A program made the translations under genes and the position numbers. A DNA stretch of 64,000 nt, taken from the NCBI GenBank assembly GCA_024734555.1, contig JANPWX010000034.1:675928-739927 (forward strand), read 5' to 3'. This stretch comes from Trochalopteron elliotii (lineage: Eukaryota; Chordata; Aves; Passeriformes; Leiothrichidae). Of the stretch, positions 50,101 through 60,700 are shown one piece after another. A model generated the notes under the pieces. That model saw only the letters and a program-made list of their open reading frames with translations. It ran no database searches and had not been told where the DNA came from. Numbering within the stretch: the stretch's first letter is position 1; every line of letters starts with the position of its first letter.

Positions 50101-52534
50101 CTTTAGGAAGTTGACAAACAACAGTCACAGAAAGGAATTATTGTAATCTTGGATGTTTTACTTTTTTCCTTCAGTGGAAGTCTCCCTTTACTTCTCTGCT
50201 TCAAGTTATCAACACACAGCTGCCACACTGCAAACTCAGCCTGCAGCCATTCTGTTCTTTCTCACTGGAAGGTCTGAAATCCCCACTTTTACTATCTGCT
50301 CAGACACTTCTAACCTCATCCATGTGATCCTACACCACATGCATGCCCTATATCTACCATTAAATCTTGGGGTTTCCATCACTTACTGTGAAGAAGCCTA
50401 TTTTTTGTAGATAAATTTTCAAAATACCAATAATTTATCTTTATTCCCCTTGCCCTGCCATTTCCAGGCTTTCTGCCACCTAAAGTGCTTCAATCACACC
50501 TACTGTTATTTTACATCACTATGAAAATGATCAGACTCTCCCATTCTCATAAACTACAGTCACACAGAAGATTTTCAGGAACTCTATCCAGTGTTACTCC
50601 TGTGTATAATGCAGTATTGATTTGCATCCTCTGAGAATGTGATTAGACAGCAGAAGCCAGGCCACAGCAGTCACACTCTCTTCCAGCAGAACAAATGCCA
50701 CTTTGCCTGCTGGCATCCTCATCTGAGGCTGGGAGAGGAAGGCTCATTAGAGCTGCACTGTGATTTCTTTCCTTCCCTGCTGCAGAAGAGCTCCTAAAGC
50801 TCTGCAGGAGCTTATCTTACCCAGAGATGAGGAAAAGCTTATGCAGAAGGCATGCAGTTCTTCAGAGACAGTTCTACCAGGGGAGGCCAATTGCTTGTTA
50901 ATCAAAAGCCTCTTATCTGGAACCACCTGGACATTTAAGCTGTTTTAAAATGAGGCCCAGGAATCCCAGCTGGACTGTTTCACATATTTAGAGGTTCTCT
51001 ATGGGGCAGCATGGCAGAAACAGACTGGCAGGAAGAGGTTGGTACCATCCTTTCCTGGGCACAGCCTGCACTTGGATCAGCTTAAGCCAGTCAGAGATAC
51101 CCAGGAATAGTTTCCTATTAAGGTGACATCCATAGGAAAGGGAAAAAAAGAGCAGATCCTAGCTCATAAAGCATGCAAGAATACTTAATATAACTTACAG
51201 ACTACCAGACTACTCTTTCTAAGGAGACAAGGGGTTTGATCTTATGTTGAAATACACTTTCCAGGGAAAAACAAAGTGCTAACAACCCTGCCCACTTACA
51301 CAATTCCTGTGCTGGCACTGAGAGATTTCACCCTTCCTTTGAACAGAAAGCAATGCTCCAAATACTCTGGACCAAATGGAGAAAACCCTGATTGTTTACA
51401 GAGCAGCAACAAAGCCAGGTCATGAGATTTTATTTTTTTCTTTGGAAGAGTAGGGGCTGCACTTTAATTATATAATAAAGTCCTGTAGGGTCTACTGCAG
51501 CTGCCCTGCAACTAATACTAAAAACAACTCAGGATACAGCTTGTCAGAGATGCTGTAATAGAGAGCATCAGTGTTCTGATTACCTTCAACAGCAGTTTTA
51601 AGGCTGACACCTGTGACGAAGCGAACAAAGGTGAAACAGCTGTCTGGAAAGACGGATTCTAAACACAATGTTTGCTTCCAGTACCACATTACAGCAGGGA
51701 ATTCTGACCTGCTAAGCCCCCCACTGCCAGCAGCACAGGGCTTTTGGTGGCTTATTCAGATCCATCTGTTTTCTTGCAAAGGACCAGAGAACCTTTAATC
51801 TGCCTTGCAAGTAACTTTGAGACAGTCCGTTTGCATGTTCTGCTACAGCTTTCCTTATAAGCTTTAACACACACACAAAAAAAGAAAAATACCACATGGC
51901 AATAATGAGCTGACTAGAAGAGCTGGAGACCAGCAACGAAGAATATACATATTTGTTAAAAGGAAGAGAGAAGCCTCAGTGTTGCATATAAGTATATACT
52001 GAAGAACAAGGGGAAAGAGGACGGTGGGCCGATGGGGGAAGGGGAAAAAAACGGTTTTAAAATAAATTTCCCAGTCATAAAGAAAAGAAAAGAAAGCTTT
52101 AATACTTCACGGGGCCACACAGCCCTCCAAAAAGCAAAGCCTGACCTCGCCCTACAAACGAATCAATGAACGGAGCAGCGCCAGCAACACCAACACGTAC
52201 CGATCCTCACATTTCAGGTCAGATTTGCAGAGTTTCAGTCTACCTGTAGGCGGGCTGCTGCTGCTTCTCCTTCACATGCATTTAAAGACTATAAGAACCA
52301 GTAATATCTTATCTCCCATCCTGTGTAGCACAACCCGCTGCAGTTCCTCGGTCTCCCCCCGAGGTCAGGTTAAAGCAGGAGCCCTCAGCAAGGGGCCGGG
52401 TCAGGCGGGGACCCGGCCGGGGCAGCCTCCCGCTGTCACCTCAGCCGAGACCCGAACCGGGGCAGCCCCGCACCGGACCAGCCTCTGAGGCTCAGGAACC
52501 GCTGCCTCAGGGCAGGCGGGAAAACAGAAGCACA

Positions 52535-52612
52535 CCATCAATTAGGCTGGAAAAGACCTCTGAGATCATCGCACCCAACCTACGACCGAGCACCACCGTG
52601 TACAGAGAGCCC
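52535..52612 (-). mobile_element. Short CR1 LINE remnant in the CpG island
   Basis: caattaggctggaaaagacctctgagatcat followed by cacccaacctacgaccgagc matches the reversed CR1 3' end. About 75 bp. Confidence 0.65.
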
Positions 52613-52739
52613 GATACCGCCGCTGACCCCGAGCCGCACCCCCGGGGCTTGCCCCTCACCCCGGCACCGGTTCCCCCGCCGGGGCCGCCTCCCCTCACGC
52701 CGCCACCACGGCCCGTGTCCCGCACAGCCCCGCACTCAC

Positions 52740-52870
52740 CGCGGCGGCGGCATCGCCCCTTCGCCCGCCCCGCGCCCGCTGTGGCGGCGCTGGCGCCATG
52801 TGACCCCTGCCTCCACCTCCTTCCCCTCCCCATTCTCCTCCTCTTCCTCCTCCTCCGCCGCCGCCATGAC
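52740..52870 (-). other. GALNT11: GALNT11 leader exon 1 (5' UTR)
   Basis: The CpG island contains an excellent minus-strand donor (GCCGCG|GTGAGT at 52740/52739). An exon ending here would be GC-rich leader. It carries upstream ATGs at 52799 and 52753. The 5' end is set near the triplet-rich section by inference. Direct joining to 36669 is assumed, not shown. Confidence 0.55.
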
Positions 52871-53000
52871 AGGCGGGGCTGGGGCAGCGGGAGAATATGG
52901 CGAGCCCTGAGGGGTAGAGCCGAGGGGTTGTGGCGGTGTGTCCCGCACCCCTTTTGCCGAGCTGTGAGGGGAATTAGGAGTGCGGGGCTGTGGATGTGCG

Positions 53001-53164
53001 GCTTTCTCTGCCCTCCTCCCCTCAGATATGCTGTGCATGTTGATTCTGCTCATCCCACCGGGTTTTCACGGTGTCTGGCAGCTCTCTGTGACGATTAAAG
53101 CCTTTTCCAGCTCCTCGAGGTATTTGTTTCGGGCTTTTCGGCCTTAAGTGGCCCCATAGAAGTA
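53001..53164. other. Flank of CpG island
   Basis: Transition from the CpG island to AT-richer intergenic DNA. No exon recognised on either strand. Confidence 0.5.
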
Positions 53165-53585
53165 GAGTCACAGAACTGTTTGGGTTGGAAGGGATCTGTG
53201 GAGATCCCATCCTCAACCCTTCCAAGGCAGGTTCACATGGAGCAGGTGATACAGGAATGTGTCCAGGTGGATTTGGATCCAGAGAGGGGAAGACTCCATG
53301 ACCTCCCTGGGCAGCTGTTCCAGTGCTTTGCCACTCTCAATGTAAAGAAGGTCTTACTCTCAATGTAAAGAAGTGAAACTTCTTGTGTTGTCATTTATGG
53401 CCATTGCTCCTTGTCCTGTTGCTGGGCACCAGAAAAAAGAGTCCAGCACTGTCTTCTTGGCACCCACCTCTGAAATACTTACATGTATTAATGAGATCCC
53501 TTCTCAGTCTTTAGACTGAACAGGACCAGCCCCTGCAATCTCCCCTCATAAAAGAGATACTCCAGTCCCTGTACTTGTCCAGGGG
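53165..53585 (-). mobile_element. CR1 LINE 3' fragment
   Basis: Starts gtcacagaactgtttgggtt, the reversed CR1 end, and continues through gggcagctgttccagtgc, cctgttgctgggcacc and aatgagatcccttctcagtc to atactccagtccctg. About 420 bp. Contains an internal 23-bp duplication at 53333-53374. Confidence 0.87.
53333..53374. repeat. 23-bp tandem duplication inside CR1
   Basis: actctcaatgtaaagaag is repeated at a 23-bp offset (copies from 53333 and 53356). A local duplication that happened after or during insertion. Confidence 0.85.
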
Positions 53586-55879
53586 CTTTGGAAAGGAAAA
53601 AAAAGGCGTGTAGGTCACGTTGAGGGAGGATGTCTGGGCTGGCCAGCCATGGATCCCTCACCCTATCGTTTGAATTGCTGTATGGAATGTGAGGAGGTGG
53701 TTTCTTCAGCTGGAAGGAGGTAGCAGAGGAAAATCTACCACAACTACACTGAAATAACCTGAGATTGGCAGTTAATGTACTTCCACAGCAACAAGATTTA
53801 CATCCTCACAGGTGGGGAGTCATGCTGAAACCTCAGACCTTTGATATCCAGAGTAAAGGGTCAAACCACTGGCTTGCTAAACCCACCACACCACAGATCC
53901 ATCTTTGTGTAGGACTGACTTGGCAGGTGTCATTTCTCCTGGCAAAGGGGTGAAACTGGAAGTCATGTTGGTTTTGTAAACCCTGGTGAGGTTTAAGAAC
54001 AAAGTAATTGTCAGATTTGCACAGCATAGTCAAGGCTGGGAGCTTATTTTATAAATACCCAGATTACACAACTTGAGCTCCTGAGTGACACTTTGAAGAT
54101 AGCAGATTTTATTTTATTGAAGTGGAAATTAAACTGGCTTGACACATCCAAACCCATTCTTTGGTGGATATTGCCCCCAATATCCAGAGATTATGGCAAG
54201 GTGCTTTATAATAACAAAAATAGGGCAGAACCCAGAACCTGTCACAGAGCTGTAGCTGCAGCATTAGAGTACAGAGGGCAAAAAGGCAAATCCATAATCA
54301 GAAACTGCAGTGAGAGAAAAGGGAGTTAGAGCCTGTGGAGGGGTTAGTAGGTGGATGGCAAAGAGGTAGCAGGGATCAGGATGAAAGCAAGGTGCAGTTA
54401 AGTGAGATAGCCACACAGCCAGCCCCCCATCAGACAGCTTTTCAGAATTCTTGCTTCATAATGGCTAACATGCAGCTTTGATCTCTCTCTCATAATAATT
54501 TAGCCCAAGGACTGCAAGTGTGTGTTAAGCTCTTATAGGTGAAAGCAGCCTCAGCATATGTGCTATCTGTTTTCTGCAGAACCATTATCCTGGAAGTCCT
54601 AATTTGGCCAGTTGTTCCCCACCTTGTAATTCCAGCTATTTAATCTCCTTTAATTCTTATTGATGAGAATTTCCCTGGTGCTTGGATTGTCATTTTATTA
54701 ACAGAATTAATAAACCTATACTTTCTGGTGTCATTTACTGTAAGGTCTTTGAGATGTGTTTCACTTCTCAAAATTCCTGACAATGGTAATCTGTCCAGCC
54801 CAATTTCTTAATAAGATCTGTGGTAACTCCTTAGTGTTAACTGATTGACTCACTTCTATGTGCTCACAGCAAGAGGCAAGAATTCACATAAAAGTCCTGG
54901 CAAGAAGCCAAAACCCTAAGTAATCCTTTATCTGTGCAGGTTGGGGTCAAAATTTGGGTTCCATATGTACTCAAACACTGGAATTTCATTTCTGCTCTTG
55001 ACATGTCTTAGATACAGAAATTAGACAAGAGATAAGGACAGTGAGCTACCAAAGATATTCTTTAAATCTGTCTCTTTTCTTAGATTGACCCATCTACTTT
55101 GTGAAAAAGGAGGCAAATGTCCCAAAACCAAAGAGAATTAATATGTATTATTTTTCCAAATCCAAATTGTTCAGAACAAGTTTCTCCAGCTGATGTGTAG
55201 TGCTTGTACCAGCTGTGATAGAGAAGACTGGAGGAAACTCCAAAGTATTCTTTCAAACACTGGGAGGACTTGCATTTGTTTCAGTGGTTTCCTGTTACAA
55301 TTGTTTGCCTGTGGGCTGTCTATGACTGAAGTCAGTCTGCAAATCCCCTAGGAGAATTTCGAAGTGATTCTGGTTTTGAGTGTTAAAGAAAAGCCCTTGT
55401 ATGTGCTGGAGAGTTTCTTTGGAGTGTTTGAGGAAGCAGGACATTTGTCTGGTTGCTCTCAAACCTCTTCCTTCCTATTGTTACTTTTGCTGAAGACCAC
55501 TTGATGTGTGTTTTTTTGCCTGCTTTCCCAAGGAAATAAGGTCAAATGACAACTCAGAATGTGTATATAGATTTATCTGTTCTGCTGTCTCTTCTCAAGT
55601 ACTTCTGAAATCTTGGGTCATATGTATCAAATTTGACAGTGGGTGGAGATCTCAAAGGGATTATATTCTAAATAGCTTTACAAAAACAGATGTGTGAATA
55701 GGAGAGACTGTTATCCACCACTGAGGAAAAGCCTGTAGAACAAGGTCATCCCTTAAATTTATTAGAAGCACTTAGGAAAGAATGTATGGAGCTCTTGTGG
55801 CTCATCTATTGGAGGCATCAATTCTGTGCTTTGGAACAGGTGAAAAGGCAAAAAGGATGTTCAGTATATTAAGACCAGA
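53586..55879. other. Intergenic DNA
   Basis: AT-rich sequence with small open frames only. No exon, RNA gene or mobile element was recognised. Confidence 0.6.
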
Positions 55880-56100
55880 ATATAGAACAAGATGGGAAGA
55901 TTTATAAAATCAAAAATGCTTGCACATCTTGAATATTGTGTGGAATTCTCCCTAAAGCCCCAAGAAAGGTACAGAGAAAAACAGTGAATTGATTGGAGAT
56001 GTGGAATTGCTTCCTTAAAAGAAAAGAAAAGTAATTTGATACACTTGAATGGTTTAATTTGGAAAGAGGCCATGAAGGAATGTGAATGTGATAATGGTCA
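55880..56100 (+). mobile_element. Old CR1/L3-type LINE relic
   Basis: Fits the C-terminal reverse-transcriptase region of ancient amniote CR1 in order: agaacaagatgggaagattt, catcttgaatattgtgtgga, aagaaaggtacagagaaaaa, gatgtggaattgcttcctta, and atggtttaatttggaaagag. Diverged; no coding capacity. Judged from memory of the family. Confidence 0.55.
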
Positions 56101-57684
56101 AAAAAATCTATTTTAATAGGGAAAGTGAATTCTGTGTTTCTTATAGCATGAGATTCAGATGTCCTGAGTGAAATTTCCTAGCAATAAATTTTAAATAAAC
56201 AAAAGAAATTATATTTTCTCTAGAGTTACAGTTGTGTAAATTGCTGCAAATGTATAGGAGAGGCCAAAAATATAAATGTTGTCATAAGTGGATTAGAAAT
56301 GGAAATGAGAAAAATGGCCATTGAAGCCTCTTAAGCATAATGCTACTGCAGCTGCCAGCTGAGGAAATCTCCAAATAAGGGGTGGATTCAGCCAGCAGAT
56401 TAAGGCACCTAAATTTGGTTTTTGGTGTGTAGGTGTCTCCATGTGAACCAGATGTCTGAGCTCCCCTTATACTCAGCAGAGAATTAATGTGGGATTTAGT
56501 TACATAAATGCAGGCCTCGAGTGCCAGTTTAGGCACTGAGGAGTTTTCTACCTGGCCTCCTGCTCCAAGAAGCAGCAGGTATCCTAAAAAGCCTGTTCTG
56601 TCTGATATCTCATGTGGAAGTTTTTGAAGTTTTCCACCCCAGCTGCCTCTGAGCACAGGCTGGCAAGCTGAACCCTGCTCATGGTTGCACAGCAAGCTGT
56701 TCAGGCCACCTCAAGGCAGATCAGTGTGTTCTGAACAGCTGAAGAGCTCTTTGCTTCATCAGCTGTATTGAGTAGTTCTGTAGTGACTGGAGGAGGAATT
56801 TGCCTGCCCATGAAGACAGCAGCATGGGGACACTTCAGTCTAGGTGTCAGAACTTGTAGGCTTTGCCAGGCTGTACACAGGGAATATTGCTTAGCTTTTA
56901 ATGCTGTTTCCTGAAGCTTCCTTAGCTAGTCAGACCAGTGAGTTGATTCAGCAAGTATTGATTTAGGGCAAGAATCCAAGAGATTATGTATGAAAAGCCA
57001 CCCTAAAACACTCAGATCTGTTGGTAATGAGGCTTGTGGGAAGTGTTGGTGACAGTGTGTTGTATCATGGTGCACGGATATGGAGTGACACTTGGAGCAG
57101 CTGCACGACTCCCTAAGCCTGGAAAATACTCAGTGGCCAAGAACTCTGGGGAAATCACAGATACTGCTGCTGACTCCCAGAATGGCCACTTCTTAAGCCA
57201 TTAAATCCTGTAGCTGAAAGGGAATTTTTTTTTCCACAAAGGGAAATCAAAATGAATTTGGTTAATGACAGGCTTTGCACCCTGTCATCTGTGAATCAGA
57301 CCAGTTAGGTCTTGTTAGAGTAGCACAGCTTGCCTCAGAAGAATTTAGGCTAAGATTCAGGGCAAAGAAATCAAAAAGAAGGATAAGTAGAAAAGCCAGA
57401 TGATAATTAAATGAGTTTTGGAATGCTGAATCGGTTTCTTCCCCAGTCTCTCATGCTTCACATTATTTACTTGTTGGAAATACAAAACTTTTAGCACGAA
57501 TGCTGTTCTCTTGGGCTGGTGAAAGTTGTAACAAAACAAGTCAGCAAGCTCAAGAGTTTCTTTTTTGGATGTCCTACAACAAGCTATGAAGCTTTTTTCA
57601 GACTTCATTGGGCACCAGCTCGGCTCCTGCACTTTTGCTATTTATTGACGGGATGCTTTGATAGTGGAATAAACAATAAGAAAA
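56101..57684. other. Intergenic DNA
   Basis: No exon or repeat recognised. A 137-codon minus frame at 56282-56695 has no family resemblance. Confidence 0.6.
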
Positions 57685-57782
57685 AAATAAATAAACGAAT
57701 AATAATAAATAATAAATAATAAATAATAAATAATAAATAATAAATAATAAATAATAAATAAATAAATAATAAATAATAAATA
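57685..57782. repeat. AAATAAT microsatellite
   Basis: About 98 bp of aataaat / aataat units, mainly the 7-bp AATAAAT with some slippage to AAAT. Likely length-variable. Confidence 0.95.
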
Positions 57783-60700
57783 CTTCCTTCTAGCATTGCT
57801 GCTGTCAGGAGAGCATTGTAACTCTCAAGTATCCTGCTCAGACAGAGATGAGAGCAAACCTAATTCATTACAATAAGCAGGTTCTCTCCCTTTTCCCATA
57901 CACAAGACACAGACAAGAGCTACAAACCAGCTAAATGTATTAACCCATGCTAATGAAGCAGGAAACAAGTAGTGAGCTGGAATGATGAGCATGTGTGGCA
58001 TGGCCCTAAAATCTGCAGGAATATGAGGAAGGAGCCAGTTGTGTGACAGACAGTGCCTGGGAGAATTCACTCATCTGAGGATCTTGCTAAGAGTTGTTTT
58101 GTCTTAGCAAGGAATTGCAGCACTGAGCATACAGAGTAGTATTGTCATGCTCTCTTCAATTCCCTTCAAATTTTTGTCCTTCATTTTTCAGCCCAGGCTG
58201 TGTTATTTTTCTGCACTTCTTAACACTTTTAAGTACTTCTGTAGAATCTCTCCAGAACTGTGGAAAAGTTGTGTTTTCTCTTTGAAGTGTTGCTGACTAA
58301 ATTGCATCTGTTTTTCATGTTCAGAAGTTCTCATTCGTAAGATCTGGGAGCGAGATGCTACATTTTCTAGAATTTCTTTTTACTGAAATACAACTTTCCT
58401 TGGAATCTGTGGAGGGAAGTAATTGCTAAACATTCTGTCCAGTGTTGCTCAACTGTGCTCAGATCACTTCACAGGCTCTGGAGTCTGGGCCAGCCTGGGC
58501 TGATTTCTTTTCCACTTTGGACTGTTTTGCAAAGTTTGAGAATGAAAACAATCCCACAAACCCAAGAGATCTCATAATTGAATTGGCTTTTTACCACTGA
58601 ACTATATTACAACTCTACCAAGAGTTTCCTTCCATCATTGTTTCAATTCCCTGATAAGAGAAGGAAAAAAGTTTATTTGCAGAGGAGTTCAGTTCATTAT
58701 CTTTTTTTTACAGATGTGGAAGTTAAGCACAGAAAGATGAAGTTGTTTGTTCCAGGTCATCCAACAAAGCAGTGGCAGACAAAAAAATAGAAGTGAGTCC
58801 CTCAGTGCTTTTTCTGTTGCATCACTCTGTCTTCCTGTTTTGATGAAGACTTCTAAAATGTTATTTTCATAGGTAAGTATGTGAGAAATATTCAGGCTTC
58901 CTGAAGAGTCTGACAAAACCTTTAGTTATGTCACATAAACTGAGGTTAGATAGAGTTCAAACTGAGACTAGGACTCCAAGCCTGAGTTGTGGCATTTCTG
59001 TTACACAGGGGGGGTTTTTTTGGTAATTTTTTTTCTCAGAGCAGGTATAAATCTTTCATCAAAAGATATCTCAGCCTCTAGCCTCAAATCTGTTGTACAA
59101 CAGGATGCTGAGTCTTTGCTGAGTCACACTACAGGGTTTTTTTTCTGCATCCTCAGGAAGGGGCTTTCACTTTCCTAGAACTTAGGAATGCATATAAAGG
59201 ATGTATGTGTAACAAGGAAAGGGTGATTATCCAGTGATATTCATAGTCCCATTTTTTCATCTATTTTTCCCGTTGGTTTTATAAAATTATTCTGATTTGT
59301 ATTAACTGGGGGTAATTCCTGCTTCTCTGAAGCAGTTTTAATCACAGAGTGGTACCCTTCTTTTTCTTCTACCCCCTCCTCCAATTTGTCTGTTTCAATA
59401 GCAGATCCTAAAAAAAATTCACAATTTGACAATTTTCATGGACAATCAGACAGTGCTTTAAAAACTTTAAATCATTCCTCTTTCTCAAAGCCTGACATAT
59501 GTTTGCAGTAAACCTCATCTTTGTATTGTTTTTTCAAAGAAAATGTGAAATTCAGGAGTAGTTTTGTTTCCTACCTTATGCACATGTGAGAAATTTGCAG
59601 AGGAAATTATATTCCTAGAGCTAAGAGGACAAGAACTAGGAGACATGACTGTCCCTCGAGGCACTCTCTCCATAAATCTGGATTTATTGCTTGATGTCTT
59701 TGTTATATACAATATGTTGATAAAATTCTTACTCCCACAACCTGTGCCTACTTTATCTGTTTAGATTAGAACCACTTGCAGCCAAGCACAGTTTCTTGTT
59801 GGGCAATTAAAGCAGGGAGGCCTGACCTCTCTCTGAATTCCCAGGCAAATCAAAAGCAAAACAAGAAAAAAAACCATCCCCATCAGCAACGTACTCTTTG
59901 TTGCACCACTAACTTGTGGTTCAGCAGAGAAATATGTTAAAGTGGCTGTAAAAACCAGTATTTCTAAAATGCAAGTTTTAGAAGTGTCATAAGCTTGATT
60001 TCAGTAAATGATGAAAACAGAACTAAGTGTTCTAATTGGTCTATACAGTACCCAAGAGCTGTGCAGTTACATGTAAATTTACTCCTTATTTTAGCATGAA
60101 CAAGATCAGTATGACTAAAATGCTCAAGGCAATTTTGGGGCCTGTTAAATTAAATGAATGACTGGAGGAAACCATTATTTCACTATCTGAAAATGTCAGG
60201 CTCTGAAAGAAGTGAACTGCCTAAGGAAAATGGTGACATTGGAAGATAAATACCACAGCAATCTATCCTGAATAGATATCCTGCTGTTCTAGGGAATAGC
60301 ATGTTAAAAGCAAGGGAATTCTGTGTGAGCTGTGAGATGCCCCCTGGTGTATTTCTGCTGAGCCACTGCACATGGCCAGAGCAGGGAAAAACACCAGGAC
60401 AGAACTCCTGAAGTATTGACAGAGGATAGGGAAGTGTAAAAGGTACAGGAAGCTACAGAAGGACACAAAGCTGCAGAAGAGGGATTGGTAGCAGTGTGAT
60501 TTAGCATCTAACTGCCATTTACAATCAGAAGAATTAGCTGTAAGCTACTCAGATTTAGGGAACATTTTCAGTATTAAGGGTTAGAGGATGCTGTATGGTG
60601 ATGAGGATTCAGCTGGGGAAGGGGTCAGCTGCATTTTATGGATGCTATAGATGGAAGGGAGGTTGCAGAGGCTTTGGAGAGCCCCAGAGAAAGGAGTTCC

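Larger units (their letters stand above)
36670..52739 (-). other. GALNT11: GALNT11 first intron (leader intron, ~16 kb)
   Basis: The span between the CpG-island donor and the first coding exon. It carries CR1 pieces, a solo LTR, A/C-rich tracts and two possible alternative leader exons (45329-45421, 45901-~46050). Stretches at 37.8-41.5, 42.1-43.5, 44.0-45.3 and 46.1-52.3 kb show nothing I recognise beyond AT-rich DNA. Confidence 0.65.
5845..52870 (-). other. GALNT11: GALNT11 gene, polypeptide N-acetylgalactosaminyltransferase 11 (whole locus)
   Basis: Eleven coding exons on the minus strand, all with GT/AG junctions and matching phases, sum to 1827 nt: 608 residues plus stop, the length I recall for human GALNT11. 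The enzyme is a type II Golgi membrane protein that transfers GalNAc from UDP-GalNAc to Ser/Thr, starting mucin-type O-glycans; NOTCH1 and LDL-receptor-family proteins are known targets. Visible in order: transmembrane helix ~8-28, stem to ~140, GT-A catalytic part with VVICFYNE (155-162), DSH (245-247, metal/UDP site) and WGGE (350-353), then a ricin-type lectin domain from ~485 with three repeats ending in QxW-like motifs. No frameshift or stop was seen. The gene lies tail to tail with KMT2C. The 5' limit is inferred from the CpG island. Confidence 0.95.
52330..53000. promoter_or_regulatory. GALNT11: CpG island, GALNT11 promoter region
   Basis: The only long CpG- and GC-rich block in the window, about 650 bp. 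It includes GC-box-like sequence (gcccgccccgcgccc at ~52763), a CCT/CCG triplet run at ~52826-52866, and two ATGGCG motifs like YY1 sites in opposite directions (~52860 minus, ~52895 plus). A small CR1 remnant lies inside it (52535-52612). It precedes GALNT11 in the right direction and may also fire toward the + strand. The start site itself is not visible. Confidence 0.8.

Noticed and set aside
52598..53098. 166-codon + strand frame in the CpG island
   Set aside because: Proline/arginine-rich composition as expected of any frame through a CpG island; no start context or homology, and it runs over the CCT/CCG triplets.
57357..57632. 91-codon minus-strand frame in intergenic DNA
   Set aside because: AT-rich, no domain, no neighbours; looks like chance.
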